48,470 nt of DNA from Brevibacterium linens ATCC 9172 (GTDB lineage Bacteria; Actinomycetota; Actinomycetes; Actinomycetales; Brevibacteriaceae). The notes under the pieces are model-generated. The model had not been told where the DNA came from. It saw nothing but the letters and a program-made list of their open reading frames with translations, and did not search any database. A program made the position numbers and the translations under genes. The stretch spans positions 1 to 48,470 of the forward strand of contig NZ_FXYY01000024.1 of NCBI RefSeq assembly GCF_900169165.1, written 5' to 3'. Below, one piece after another: positions 29,167 through 36,215 of the stretch (the stretch's first letter is position 1; each line of letters starts with the position of its first letter).

Positions 29167-29832
29167 TCACATCACCAGGCCGGACGGCAGGGAGAAGCCG
29201 AGTTCGGCGGCGGCCTTCTGCGTCGAGGGCTGATGCCAGAATGTCGCGACCGATTCGTTCGTCGACAAGGACCGCATCTCGGCCTTGTCGAGGAAGAGGA
29301 TCCCGGACAGGTGGTCGGTCTCGTGGGCGACGATGCGCGCCGACCAGCCGGAGACCTCCTCGGCGATGGGGTTGCCCTGCAGGTCGACGCCCGTCAACGC
29401 GATCGTGCGGGGGCGGGCGACGACGGCCTGGTAGCCGGGGATCGACAGGCATCCTTCATAGAAGGCGACGTCGTCTGCGCCGGCGCGTTCGTATCCCGCG
29501 TTGAGGACGACTCGCAGCGGCATCGGCTCCCGTTGCCGGACCCTCGCGACTTCGGGATCGCGGGCACCGGGGTCTTCTGCCACGAACATCGACAGGCCGA
29601 TGCCCACCTGCGGCCCGGCGAGGCCCACTCCGGGGGCTGCGAGCATGGTTGCTCGCATCACCTCGGCGAGCTTCTCAAGCTCGGCGTCATCGACCTGCCC
29701 GTCGAAGGGGCGGGTGTCGGTGCGCAGGACGGGGTCCCCGGCCTCGACGATGGGCGCGGTCCCGTCTCCCGCCTCGGCGGCGGTGAGGACGGCGCGGATC
29801 TGGTCGGCGATCAGTGCATCGGCGGCGTTCAC
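29167..29832 (-). CDS. def: Peptide deformylase
   Basis: This enzyme removes the formyl group from nascent proteins. The 221-residue protein has the three family motifs: GVGLAGPQ (68-75), EGCLS (126-130) and the metal-binding HETDH (170-174). It has a GTG start and lies 14 bp after the CitE-like lyase gene, so it is probably co-transcribed. This is a peptide-deformylase type with a roughly 20-residue N-terminal helix; a second def copy elsewhere in the genome would be usual. Confidence 0.95.
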   Translation of the reverse strand: MNAADALIADQIRAVLTAAEAGDGTAPIVEAGDPVLRTDTRPFDGQVDDAELEKLAEVMRATMLAAPGVGLAGPQVGIGLSMFVAEDPGARDPEVARVRQREPMPLRVVLNAGYERAGADDVAFYEGCLSIPGYQAVVARPRTIALTGVDLQGNPIAEEVSGWSARIVAHETDHLSGILFLDKAEMRSLSTNESVATFWHQPSTQKAAAELGFSLPSGLVM

Positions 29833-29846
29833 GAGGTGATGTCTCT

Positions 29847-30662
29847 TCAGTTCGCGCGGGCGACGATGAGTTCGGCGTGCTTGAGCAGCGGGGCGTCGAT
29901 CATCTTGCCTTCGAAGGAGAACGCGCCCTTCTCCGTCTTCGCCAAGTCGAGCACCGATCGCGCCCAGGTCAGCTGTTCGTCGCTGGGGCGGAAGGCGTCG
30001 CGGACGACGGGCACGTGGTTGGGGTGGATGGAGACCTTACCGGAGAAGCCCGACTGCACGGCGTCCTCGGCTTCGGCGGCGAGGCCCTCGAGGTTCGGAA
30101 TGTCCGCCCAGATCGAGTCGAGAGCGAACTTGCTGTGGGCCCGGGCGGCGAGCAGGGTCTGGCTGCGCACATGCTTGGCTACGTCCCGGTAGCCGCCGTC
30201 ATCCTTGCGTGAAGAGCCTCCGCCGAGGTCGGCGATGAGATCCTCGGATCCCCACATCAGCGCGTAGACGTTCGGGGCGGCGGCGATCTCGGCGACGTTG
30301 ACGGCGCCGAGCGCGGTTTCGATGAGCGCGATGACCTGGAAGCCCGACAGGATCGACAGATCCGCTGCGAGTTCTGCCTTCGGCAGCATCACGGCCGTGT
30401 AGTCGGTGCGTGCGAGCATCTTGAGGTCCTCGCCGAGGTGGCCCGAATCGTGGGAGTTCACCCGCACGACCGTGCGGCTGGGGTCGAGGGGGAAGTCGAC
30501 GATGGACTCCCGAGCGGCGGCTTTGTCGGCCTCGTTGACGGCGTCCTCGAGGTCGAGGATGACGATATCCGAGCGTTCGGCAGCTTTCGTGTACCGGTCG
30601 GGGCGATCGCCGGGGACGAAGAGCCAGGCGGGTTTGAACTCGAGAGACATATGGGCGCTCAC
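29847..30662 (-). CDS. HpcH/CitE-like CoA ester lyase
   Basis: The 271-residue TIM-barrel enzyme has AWLFVPGDRPDRYTKAAERSDIVILDLEDAV at the N-terminus, VRVN, VMLPKAE, IETALGAVN, MWGSEDLIADLG and SGKVSIHPNHV, all CitE-family marks. It pairs with a MaoC-type hydratase as the Rv2499c-Rv2498c pair does in Mycobacterium tuberculosis, where the CitE member acts as a 3-hydroxy-3-methylglutaryl-CoA/citramalyl-CoA lyase in leucine and itaconate breakdown. The same role is the best guess here. GTG 30662 overlaps the MaoC stop; ATG 30650 is an alternative start. Confidence 0.87.
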   Translation of the reverse strand: MSAHMSLEFKPAWLFVPGDRPDRYTKAAERSDIVILDLEDAVNEADKAAARESIVDFPLDPSRTVVRVNSHDSGHLGEDLKMLARTDYTAVMLPKAELAADLSILSGFQVIALIETALGAVNVAEIAAAPNVYALMWGSEDLIADLGGGSSRKDDGGYRDVAKHVRSQTLLAARAHSKFALDSIWADIPNLEGLAAEAEDAVQSGFSGKVSIHPNHVPVVRDAFRPSDEQLTWARSVLDLAKTEKGAFSFEGKMIDAPLLKHAELIVARAN

Positions 30663-31189
30663 TTTCCGGTGTCGGTCTGGTCGGCGGACTCGGCCGCGGA
30701 CGTCGTGGTTGCCGAGTCGTGGCTGGAGTCGAACATCATCGCCTGCCGCACAGCCTTCGCGACGAGCTTGCCGTCCTGGTTGTAGCCGCGATGTTCGAAG
30801 GTGACGACGCCTTGGCCCGGACGGGACTTCGAATTGCGTTTGTCGAGGATCGTCGTCTCTGCGTAGAGGGTGTCGCCGTGGAACATCGGGGAGGGGAAGC
30901 TGACCTCGGAGAAGCCGAGGTTTCCCACGGTCGTGCCCTGTGTCAGCTGGGACACGGACAGGCCGATGAGGGTGGCCAGGGTGAACATCGAGTTGACGAG
31001 GCGCTCACCGAAGGGTTCGGTGGCCGACCAGGCGGCGTCGAGGTGCAGGGCCTGGGTATTCATGGTCACGGCTGTGAACCACGTGTTGTCCGCCTCGGTG
31101 ATGGTGCGGCCCGGTGCGTGCTTGTAGGTGGCGCCGACTTCCATCTCGTCCAGCCACAGACCACGTTGGGCAATGACCTTGTCACTCAT
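30659..31189 (-). CDS. MaoC-family hydratase
   Basis: The 176-residue hot-dog protein resembles Rv2499c-type MaoC dehydratases, with GRTITEADNTWFTAVTMNTQALHLDAAWS near the N-terminus (the hydratase Asp/His element) and LGFSEVSFPSPMFHGDTLYAETTI in the core. It probably hydrates an unsaturated dicarboxyl-CoA such as 3-methylglutaconyl-CoA or itaconyl-CoA for the CitE-like lyase encoded immediately after it (GTGA overlap). The C-terminal 20 residues are a Ser/Thr/Asp-rich tail. It is separated from the fadE19-accA1-accD1 operon by five unrelated genes. Confidence 0.85.
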   Translation of the reverse strand: MSDKVIAQRGLWLDEMEVGATYKHAPGRTITEADNTWFTAVTMNTQALHLDAAWSATEPFGERLVNSMFTLATLIGLSVSQLTQGTTVGNLGFSEVSFPSPMFHGDTLYAETTILDKRNSKSRPGQGVVTFEHRGYNQDGKLVAKAVRQAMMFDSSHDSATTTSAAESADQTDTGK

Positions 31190-31280
31190 GTAACGCTCCT
31201 CACTCGTCGTGATTTGAGTTTATCGCCATTCACCGGACCCCTGCGACCCGGGGTCGGTACGAAGAAGCGGACTCCCGAGG

Positions 31281-31312
31281 CGGCTCATCCGGCATGGAGT
31301 CCGGATGGGCCG
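31281..31312 (-). terminator. Hairpin after the ArsR-SRPBCC pair
   Basis: A 12-bp stem (31281-31292 with 31301-31312) has one G-U type position and an 8-nt loop. It lies 18 bp beyond the SRPBCC stop on the minus strand. No strong U-tract is seen. Confidence 0.5.
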
Positions 31313-31329
31313 CGTCGGCGCGCTCAGGA

Positions 31330-31860
31330 TCAGCTGCTGACCTCGGTATCGAGTTCGCTGAAGGCCGAAGACCAGCCGTCGTACGCGCTCGCATCCGTCC
31401 CCGAGTCACCCGGCAGGCCGGTCAGGGTGAATGTCATGCGGGTGCGGTCGGCGTCGATCTCCTCGAGTTCGACGCTCACGCGCGGGGCATCGTCGACCTC
31501 GCCGGGACTCCCCCAGGTGAAGTCGAGGCGGACGGGCTCGTCGATGTGGAGGTACTTCCCGGCCGTCGGGAACTCCTGTCCCGTGTTGGGAATGCGCATC
31601 GTATAGGTGTATTCGCCGCCGACCCGCAGGTCGACGGAGACGGATTCGCGTGGGGTGACCAACGTTTCGGGGTGGAACCAGCGGGCCATGACGTCCGGAT
31701 TCGTCCAGGCCTCCCAGACGCGGGCGCGCGGTGCGGCGAATTCGCGGACGATGGTGAAGCCGGGTTCTCCCGCCTGTGCGCTGTTCGGATCGGTCGCTGT
31801 GTTGGCTGCGTTAGCTGTGTTGGCTGCGTTAGCTCTGTTGGCTGCGTTCTCGGCGTTCAT
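31330..31860 (-). CDS. SRPBCC (AHSA1-type) domain protein
   Basis: The 176-residue protein has an AHSA1/START-like SRPBCC fold (from about residue 33): FTIVREFAAPRARVWEAWTNPDVMARWFHPE, then YTYTMRI and a closing DGWSSAFSELD. Such proteins are commonly partnered with an ArsR regulator, as here. I chose ATG 31860, which follows AGGAGG; the frame extends nine codons further. The N-terminus (residues about 4-22) is an unusual Asn-Ala repeat, encoded by a tandem DNA repeat. Ligand unknown. Confidence 0.83.
   Translation of the reverse strand: MNAENAANRANAANTANAANTATDPNSAQAGEPGFTIVREFAAPRARVWEAWTNPDVMARWFHPETLVTPRESVSVDLRVGGEYTYTMRIPNTGQEFPTAGKYLHIDEPVRLDFTWGSPGEVDDAPRVSVELEEIDADRTRMTFTLTGLPGDSGTDASAYDGWSSAFSELDTEVSS
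31796..31849 (-). repeat. 18-bp tandem repeat in the SRPBCC gene
   Basis: Three copies of an 18-bp unit occur in tandem: 31796-31813 and 31814-31831 are identical, and 31832-31849 differs at two bases. Each codes for six residues of the Asn-Ala-Thr type. The copy number can change without altering the frame. Confidence 0.9.
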
Positions 31861-31943
31861 CGCTGCTCTCCTCCTTGAGTCGTGCATGAAGTCTGCGTCG
31901 TGCGTGATGTCTGCGTCGCGCGGTACGTCGTTGCGGTCGATGG

Positions 31944-32306
31944 TCAGCCCGCAGTTCGATCTGCGGTTGACGGGTCGGTCCTTGAAAGGTCGGTGGGCAC
32001 CTCCTCGGCGAGGACGCGGTCGAGGTTGTCGAAGCGCTGCTGCCAGTCGTCGTGGGCCGCCTGCAGCCAGCCGGCCGCCTCGGTGAGGGCATCAGGGTTG
32101 AGGGCGACGATGCGCTGCTGCGCGGATTTCGATCTCGTGATGAGTCCTGCCGCCTCGAGCACTTTGAGGTGCTGGGAGACAGCCGAACGGCTGATCGGCA
32201 GCGGCTCTGCGAGCTCACCTGCTGTCTTGTCTCCTGAGCGCAGACGATCGATGATCGCCCGACGCGTCGGATCGGCAAGCGCCGCGAAGACGTGATCCAC
32301 ACTCAT
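31944..32306 (-). CDS. ArsR-family transcriptional regulator
   Basis: The 120-residue winged helix-turn-helix protein has FAALADPTRRAIIDRLRSGDKTAGELAEPLPISRSAVSQHLKVLEAAGLITRSKSAQQRIVAL, the canonical ArsR recognition region. There are no clustered Cys residues, so it is not a classical metal sensor of the ArsR/SmtB type. It is the type that pairs with SRPBCC proteins, and it precedes one here. Palindromic sites overlap its ribosome-binding region, suggesting autoregulation. The C-terminal 20 residues are Ser/Thr/Asp-rich. Confidence 0.9.
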   Translation of the reverse strand: MSVDHVFAALADPTRRAIIDRLRSGDKTAGELAEPLPISRSAVSQHLKVLEAAGLITRSKSAQQRIVALNPDALTEAAGWLQAAHDDWQQRFDNLDRVLAEEVPTDLSRTDPSTADRTAG

Positions 32307-32327
32307 TTAAGCATCCCCTTAATTAAG
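32307..32327. promoter_or_regulatory. Palindromic operator overlapping the arsR ribosome-binding region
   Basis: TTAAG-N6-CTTAA (32307-32322) and the perfect palindrome CTTAATTAAG (32318-32327) overlap each other, directly before the arsR start at 32306. A protein bound here would block transcription or the start region. Autoregulation by the ArsR product is inferred. Confidence 0.5.
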
Positions 32328-32462
32328 TTCTTACTACAATACACTCCTCGCCCGCCCCGTCAAGGGGCGCGCATCATCGGATCGGACTCCTCAGCACACT
32401 TGCGCCCAACCCGACTAGGCTGGAAGCAGCCGCTTCGGCCCACCCCGAGTTCGAGGAGAGAC

Positions 32463-33284
32463 ATGGATCGCGATTCGATCGACTGCTGGCTGACCGATAT
32501 GGACGGTGTCCTGGTCAAGGAGAACAATCCCCTGCCGGGAGCCGCCGAGCTGCTCGCCCAGTGGCGTCAGGCGGACATCCCCTATCTGGTGCTGACGAAC
32601 AATTCCATCTACACCGCCCGTGACCTCTCCGCCCGGCTGCGCTCGAACGGACTCGACGTCCCCGAGTCGAACATCTGGACCTCGGCGATGGCCACCGCGG
32701 ATTTCCTGTCCAACCAGGTCGAGCACGGCACGGCCTATGTCGTCGGCGAGGCGGGGCTGACCACGGCGATCCACGAGGCCGGGTTCGTCATGACAGAGCA
32801 CGACCCCGAGTTCGTCGTCGTCGGTGAGACCCACTCCTATTCGTTCGAGGCGATCACGAAGGCGATCCGCCTCATCGATGCCGGATCCCGCTTCATCGTC
32901 ACGAACCCGGACGCCACCGGCCCCAGCCCCGAGGGCGTCCTGCCGGCCACCGGCGCCATCGCCGCACTCATCACGAAGGCGACGAACCGCGAGCCCTACG
33001 TCGTGGGCAAGCCGAACCCGATGATGTTCCGCTCGGCGCTGAACAGGATCGGCGCCCATTCGATGAGCACCGCGATGATCGGCGACCGTATGGACACCGA
33101 CATCATCGCGGGCATGGAAGCGGGCATGCACACGGTCCTTGTGCTCTCGGGAATCTCCACCGCCGAGGATGTCCGCCGCTTCCCGTTCCGACCCAACGAG
33201 ATCGTCGACGGCGTCCACGAGCTGCTCGACGTGCCGCTGGAGAGCCGCGGCGAGCTCGGCCCCGACACCACCGGCTCCGCCTGA
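32463..33284 (+). CDS. HAD-IIA family phosphatase (NagD-like)
   Basis: The 273-residue protein has the catalytic DMDGVLV motif near residue 12, the TNNS motif of HAD motif II, and VGKPNPMMF then MIGDRMDTDIIAGMEAGMHTVLVLSGIS for motifs III and IV. This places it in the NagD/p-nitrophenylphosphatase-like group with a type IIA cap. Substrate unknown, possibly sugar- or nucleotide-phosphates. ATG 32463 follows GAGGAG; the frame is open further upstream but lacks a supported start. It is followed by a long palindrome. Confidence 0.9.
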   Translation: MDRDSIDCWLTDMDGVLVKENNPLPGAAELLAQWRQADIPYLVLTNNSIYTARDLSARLRSNGLDVPESNIWTSAMATADFLSNQVEHGTAYVVGEAGLTTAIHEAGFVMTEHDPEFVVVGETHSYSFEAITKAIRLIDAGSRFIVTNPDATGPSPEGVLPATGAIAALITKATNREPYVVGKPNPMMFRSALNRIGAHSMSTAMIGDRMDTDIIAGMEAGMHTVLVLSGISTAEDVRRFPFRPNEIVDGVHELLDVPLESRGELGPDTTGSA

Positions 33285-33324
33285 GGCACATACTCCTTCG
33301 CCTTTGCCGACACACCCCAGGCGC

Positions 33325-33392
33325 CGAGAAACGGGCTGGGTGTCGAAACACGGGTGTGCGCGCCCGTTTCTCGACACACAGCCCGTTTTTCG
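33325..33392. repeat. Palindromic repeat element A (5' side of the DUF559 gene)
   Basis: This 68-bp imperfect palindrome has outer arms of about 22 bp (33325-33346 with 33371-33392, two mismatches) and an inner GAAAC..GTTTC pairing. Its core CGAGAAACGGGCTG and loop GTGCGCGCCCGTTTCTCG are shared with element B on the other side of the DUF559 gene. It also lies just after the HAD gene and includes TTTTT, so it may act as a terminator too. Confidence 0.85.
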
Positions 33393-33470
33393 ATGGAACC
33401 AGTCCCCACACAACCTAACGTTTAATAGCATTTGCTTGCATTTGCGAATCTTTGGAGTCATCCTTGATAG

Positions 33471-34442
33471 ATGCTCCAAGTGCTGACGACGAAGCAGCTC
33501 CGTGGACTCGGCATGTCCCGCAGACAGTTGGCCGAAGCAAAGCGGTGCTGCCTGCGCCTCGTCAGGAAGGGTCACTACGTGATCCGCAAGTCGTGTGATG
33601 ATGACCATCACGGACCCATCCGCGGTCTATCCGCGGATCGCGACACTTCGTTCCCGAAAACCTTCGGAGATCTGCGGGACGAAGCCGAGGAGCTGCGGGT
33701 CCAGATCGCATGCCGCCTCGATGAGCTTCTGCCTGGGGATGTGTTCTCCCATGTTTCGGCTGCGCTCATCCACCGTCTTGACCCAGCCGTTCTCGAATCG
33801 TCGAAAGTCGAGATCTCCAGGGACTCCCCTACCCGCAATTACGATGGTGTGTTCATCTACTCGCGCAGACTTCCACCGGAACAAGTCTCATCCGCGTTCG
33901 CCTATCCCGTCACTGCTCTGCCCAGGACTCTGGCTGACGTTGCTCTGGACCGTTCGCTCGAGGTTTCCGTCCCGCTCATCTCTCAAGCACTCCGCTCGGG
34001 AGAGGTGGGCCGGGCAGACATCACCGATCTGCTGGCGAAAGGGCAACGCGGACGCCGAAGAGCCCTCTTGGCCGTTGATCTTTCGAGCGCCGAATATGAA
34101 TCTCCGGCCGAGGCGGTCTGTGCGGTCAAGTTCCATCGCTTCGGAATCACCGGAATGGTCCCGCAGGTCGACACCTTCACTGAGTCGGGAAGGTTCATCG
34201 GACGCAATGACTTTCGGCACAGGTTCGCTGCTGTCGCAGTGGAAGTCCACGGTCTCGGCAAGTTCTATCTCAACCCTCACGGCCCCGATGAGGCGGCCAA
34301 ATTGAGTCATCAGCGCAATATGGATCTTCTCAATGCCGGCTTCACCGTCTTCAACCTGAGCTTCGGCGACCTCTTCAGGCCTCGCATCTTCGCTGCGATC
34401 AAGCGGGCCATCGAGACAACTGATCAGCGAGAAACGGGCTGA
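33471..34442 (+). CDS. DUF559-type endonuclease-like protein with AbiEi-like N-terminus
   Basis: The 323-residue protein has an N-terminal helix-turn-helix region like AbiEi antitoxins (TTKQLRGLGMSRRQLAEAKRCCLRLVRKGHYVI, about residues 6-38). Its C-terminal region resembles DUF559/Vsr-like endonuclease folds: YESPAEAVCAVKFHRFGITG, GRNDFRHRFAAVAVEVHG, then a helix and AGFTVFNLSFGDLFRP. In relatives the Asp of the first strand and the Glu of VEYDG are catalytic; here Asp and Glu are kept, but the following Asp of that motif is His (VEVHG). It looks lower in GC than its neighbours. Its stop codon lies inside palindrome B. Such genes are frequent actinobacterial accessory genes with unknown function. 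Confidence 0.75.
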   Translation: MLQVLTTKQLRGLGMSRRQLAEAKRCCLRLVRKGHYVIRKSCDDDHHGPIRGLSADRDTSFPKTFGDLRDEAEELRVQIACRLDELLPGDVFSHVSAALIHRLDPAVLESSKVEISRDSPTRNYDGVFIYSRRLPPEQVSSAFAYPVTALPRTLADVALDRSLEVSVPLISQALRSGEVGRADITDLLAKGQRGRRRALLAVDLSSAEYESPAEAVCAVKFHRFGITGMVPQVDTFTESGRFIGRNDFRHRFAAVAVEVHGLGKFYLNPHGPDEAAKLSHQRNMDLLNAGFTVFNLSFGDLFRPRIFAAIKRAIETTDQRETG

Positions 34443-34495
34443 GTGTCGAGAAACGCACGTGCGCGCCCGTTTCTCGACACTCAGCCCGTTTCTCG
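34428..34495. repeat. Palindromic repeat element B (overlaps the DUF559 stop codon)
   Basis: A perfect 28-bp inverted repeat (34428-34455 with 34468-34495) has a 12-nt loop. It has the same core and the same overall length (68 bp) as element A. Each arm itself contains CGAGAAACG twice. The TGA of the DUF559 gene (34440-34442) is within the left arm. Confidence 0.93.
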
Positions 34496-34537
34496 GCGAA
34501 GCAGCCGTGCCGCAGCCCGTTTCTCGGCGAAGCAGCC
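34482..34537. repeat. 25-bp direct repeats extending element B
   Basis: Two identical 25-bp copies, 34482-34506 and 34513-34537, contain CAGCCCGTTTCTCG (the element core) plus GCGAAGCAGCC, with a period of 31 bp. The first overlaps the right arm of element B. They end 14 bp before the stop of the cardiolipin synthase gene. Confidence 0.9.
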
Positions 34538-34551
34538 TGTCCCCCGCCCGG

Positions 34552-36024
34552 CTACTGCAGCGATGAGGTCAGGCGCATGACGGACTCCATATAGCGGCGG
34601 GGCCACGGCCGCTTCTCCCATTCCTCGAGGGTGAGTTCGCGGCTGACGTCCTGGTAGCCGGCGACGACGTCGACGATGTCATCGACCAGGTCCCCGCCGG
34701 TGGTCAGCAGGCTGATCTCGTAGTTGAGGCCGAAGGAGCGCATGTCCATGTTCGACGAGCCCATCACGGCATAGAGGTCGTCGACGATGAAGCATTTCGT
34801 GTGCAGCACGGCGGGTTTCGGGTACAGGAAGATCCGCACCCCCGCTTCGAGCAGCGACCGGTAGTAGGACGACTGTGCCCGATCGACCATGTACTGGTCG
34901 GCCTGTTCGCTGACGTAGAGTTCGACGTCGACCCCACGCCTGGCCGCGGTCTCCACGGCGGCCAGCAGTGATTCGTCGGGCACGAAGTAGGGGCTGACGA
35001 TGGCCAGACGCTTCTGCGCCAGGTACATCATCGAAGTGAAGACCTTGAGGTTCGGAGCGGTCGTGAACCCGGGCCCCGAAGGAACCAGCTGCATCGCACT
35101 CGTCGCCCCGCCGACTTCAGGCTCGTTGCCGTCGCGCTCGTACGGGCGGATGCCCAGTGCCTGTCCCGATTCGGAGTACCAGTCGGTGGAGAACACCGCC
35201 TCGATTCCGGCGACGATGGGCCCGGAGAGCTCGACCATGATGTCGTGCCAGTTCCGGCCGATCTGAGAGTTCTTCCTGTTGAGGTAGCTCGAATCGATCA
35301 TGTTCTGCGAACCCATCATCGCCCGCTTGCCGTCGATGACGAGCAGCTTGCGGTGATTGCGCAGGTCGATGCGGCGAGCTTTGCCGCGCCACGGAATGAA
35401 CGGCAGCATCAGGTGCCATTCGATGCCGGCTGCATTCAGTCGCTTGCCGAGCCGGTGGAATCCCGGATACTTCCGCGACCCGATGTGGTCGAAGAGGACA
35501 CGGACTTCGACCCCGCGCGCCGACGCTCGCTCGAGCGCCCGGAAGAAGACATCGGTCGTCGAGTCCCACGCTATGATGTAGATCTCGACGTGGACGTATT
35601 CGTGTGCCCCGTCGACGAGTTCGGCCATCCGCTTGATCGACGCCTCGTAGTCCGAGATCACCCCGTGGCTGTCGCCGGTGACCATCGGCAGCGCGGTCAG
35701 TGCCCGTCCCAGCTGGGCAACGGAGACGAATTCGGGCTTTGCGACCAGCGACGGCGGCACATCGGGCAGGTCGTCGGCACCTTCGTGCATGAGTTCGTTC
35801 GCTTCGGCCTGGATCCGGGCGCGGCGCTGATCGATATACGGGCTGCCGAGCAGCAGGAATGCGGGAATGCCGACGATCGGCACGAACAGGATGAGCAGCA
35901 GCCACGCCGATGACGATGACGGGCGACGGTTCTCCGGCACCACACCGACCGCGATGATCTTCACGATGTATTCGATGACGATCCACGTCGTCGTCGCCAC
36001 CGATGCCACCATGCTGAGATCCAT
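34552..36024 (-). CDS. cls: Cardiolipin synthase, phospholipase D type
   Basis: The enzyme joins two phosphatidylglycerol molecules to make cardiolipin. The 490-residue product has two N-terminal transmembrane helices (about 8-27 and 39-60) and two HKD motifs: RNHRKLLVIDGKRAMMGSQNM and VLHTKCFIVDDLYAVMGSSNMD. Length is standard for the Cls family. It reads away from the fadE19 operon and is separated from it by a long hairpin. Its 3' end approaches the palindromic repeats. Confidence 0.93.
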   Translation of the reverse strand: MDLSMVASVATTTWIVIEYIVKIIAVGVVPENRRPSSSSAWLLLILFVPIVGIPAFLLLGSPYIDQRRARIQAEANELMHEGADDLPDVPPSLVAKPEFVSVAQLGRALTALPMVTGDSHGVISDYEASIKRMAELVDGAHEYVHVEIYIIAWDSTTDVFFRALERASARGVEVRVLFDHIGSRKYPGFHRLGKRLNAAGIEWHLMLPFIPWRGKARRIDLRNHRKLLVIDGKRAMMGSQNMIDSSYLNRKNSQIGRNWHDIMVELSGPIVAGIEAVFSTDWYSESGQALGIRPYERDGNEPEVGGATSAMQLVPSGPGFTTAPNLKVFTSMMYLAQKRLAIVSPYFVPDESLLAAVETAARRGVDVELYVSEQADQYMVDRAQSSYYRSLLEAGVRIFLYPKPAVLHTKCFIVDDLYAVMGSSNMDMRSFGLNYEISLLTTGGDLVDDIVDVVAGYQDVSRELTLEEWEKRPWPRRYMESVMRLTSSLQ

Positions 36025-36080
36025 GTGCTCCCACTCCCCTTCGGTCGCCGTCTCACCTCACGGTGATGTCGGATAAGAAT

Positions 36081-36142
36081 ATCGCCCGCCGAGGCGGACC
36101 TGCACGTCCGTACGGATGTGCGGCGCCGCCTCGGCGGGCGAT
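36081..36142 (-). terminator. Long hairpin after the fadE19 gene
   Basis: A perfect 17-bp inverted repeat (36081-36097 with 36126-36142) encloses a second imperfect stem (GCAC.TCCG..CGGA.GTGC). It lies 74 bp past the acyl-CoA dehydrogenase stop on the minus strand and probably terminates the accD1 operon. Each arm also carries the GCCGAGGCGG 10-mer. Confidence 0.7.
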
Positions 36143-36215
36143 GATGGTGCTCAAGCTCGGTCGAGTGACCGACGGGAGGTCGGCACCCACACCTGAGACA
36201 GGCGATGAACTGAGC

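Noticed and set aside
33325..34537. CRISPR array
   Set aside because: The repeats are palindromes and direct duplications bracketing one gene, with no regular repeat-spacer pattern.
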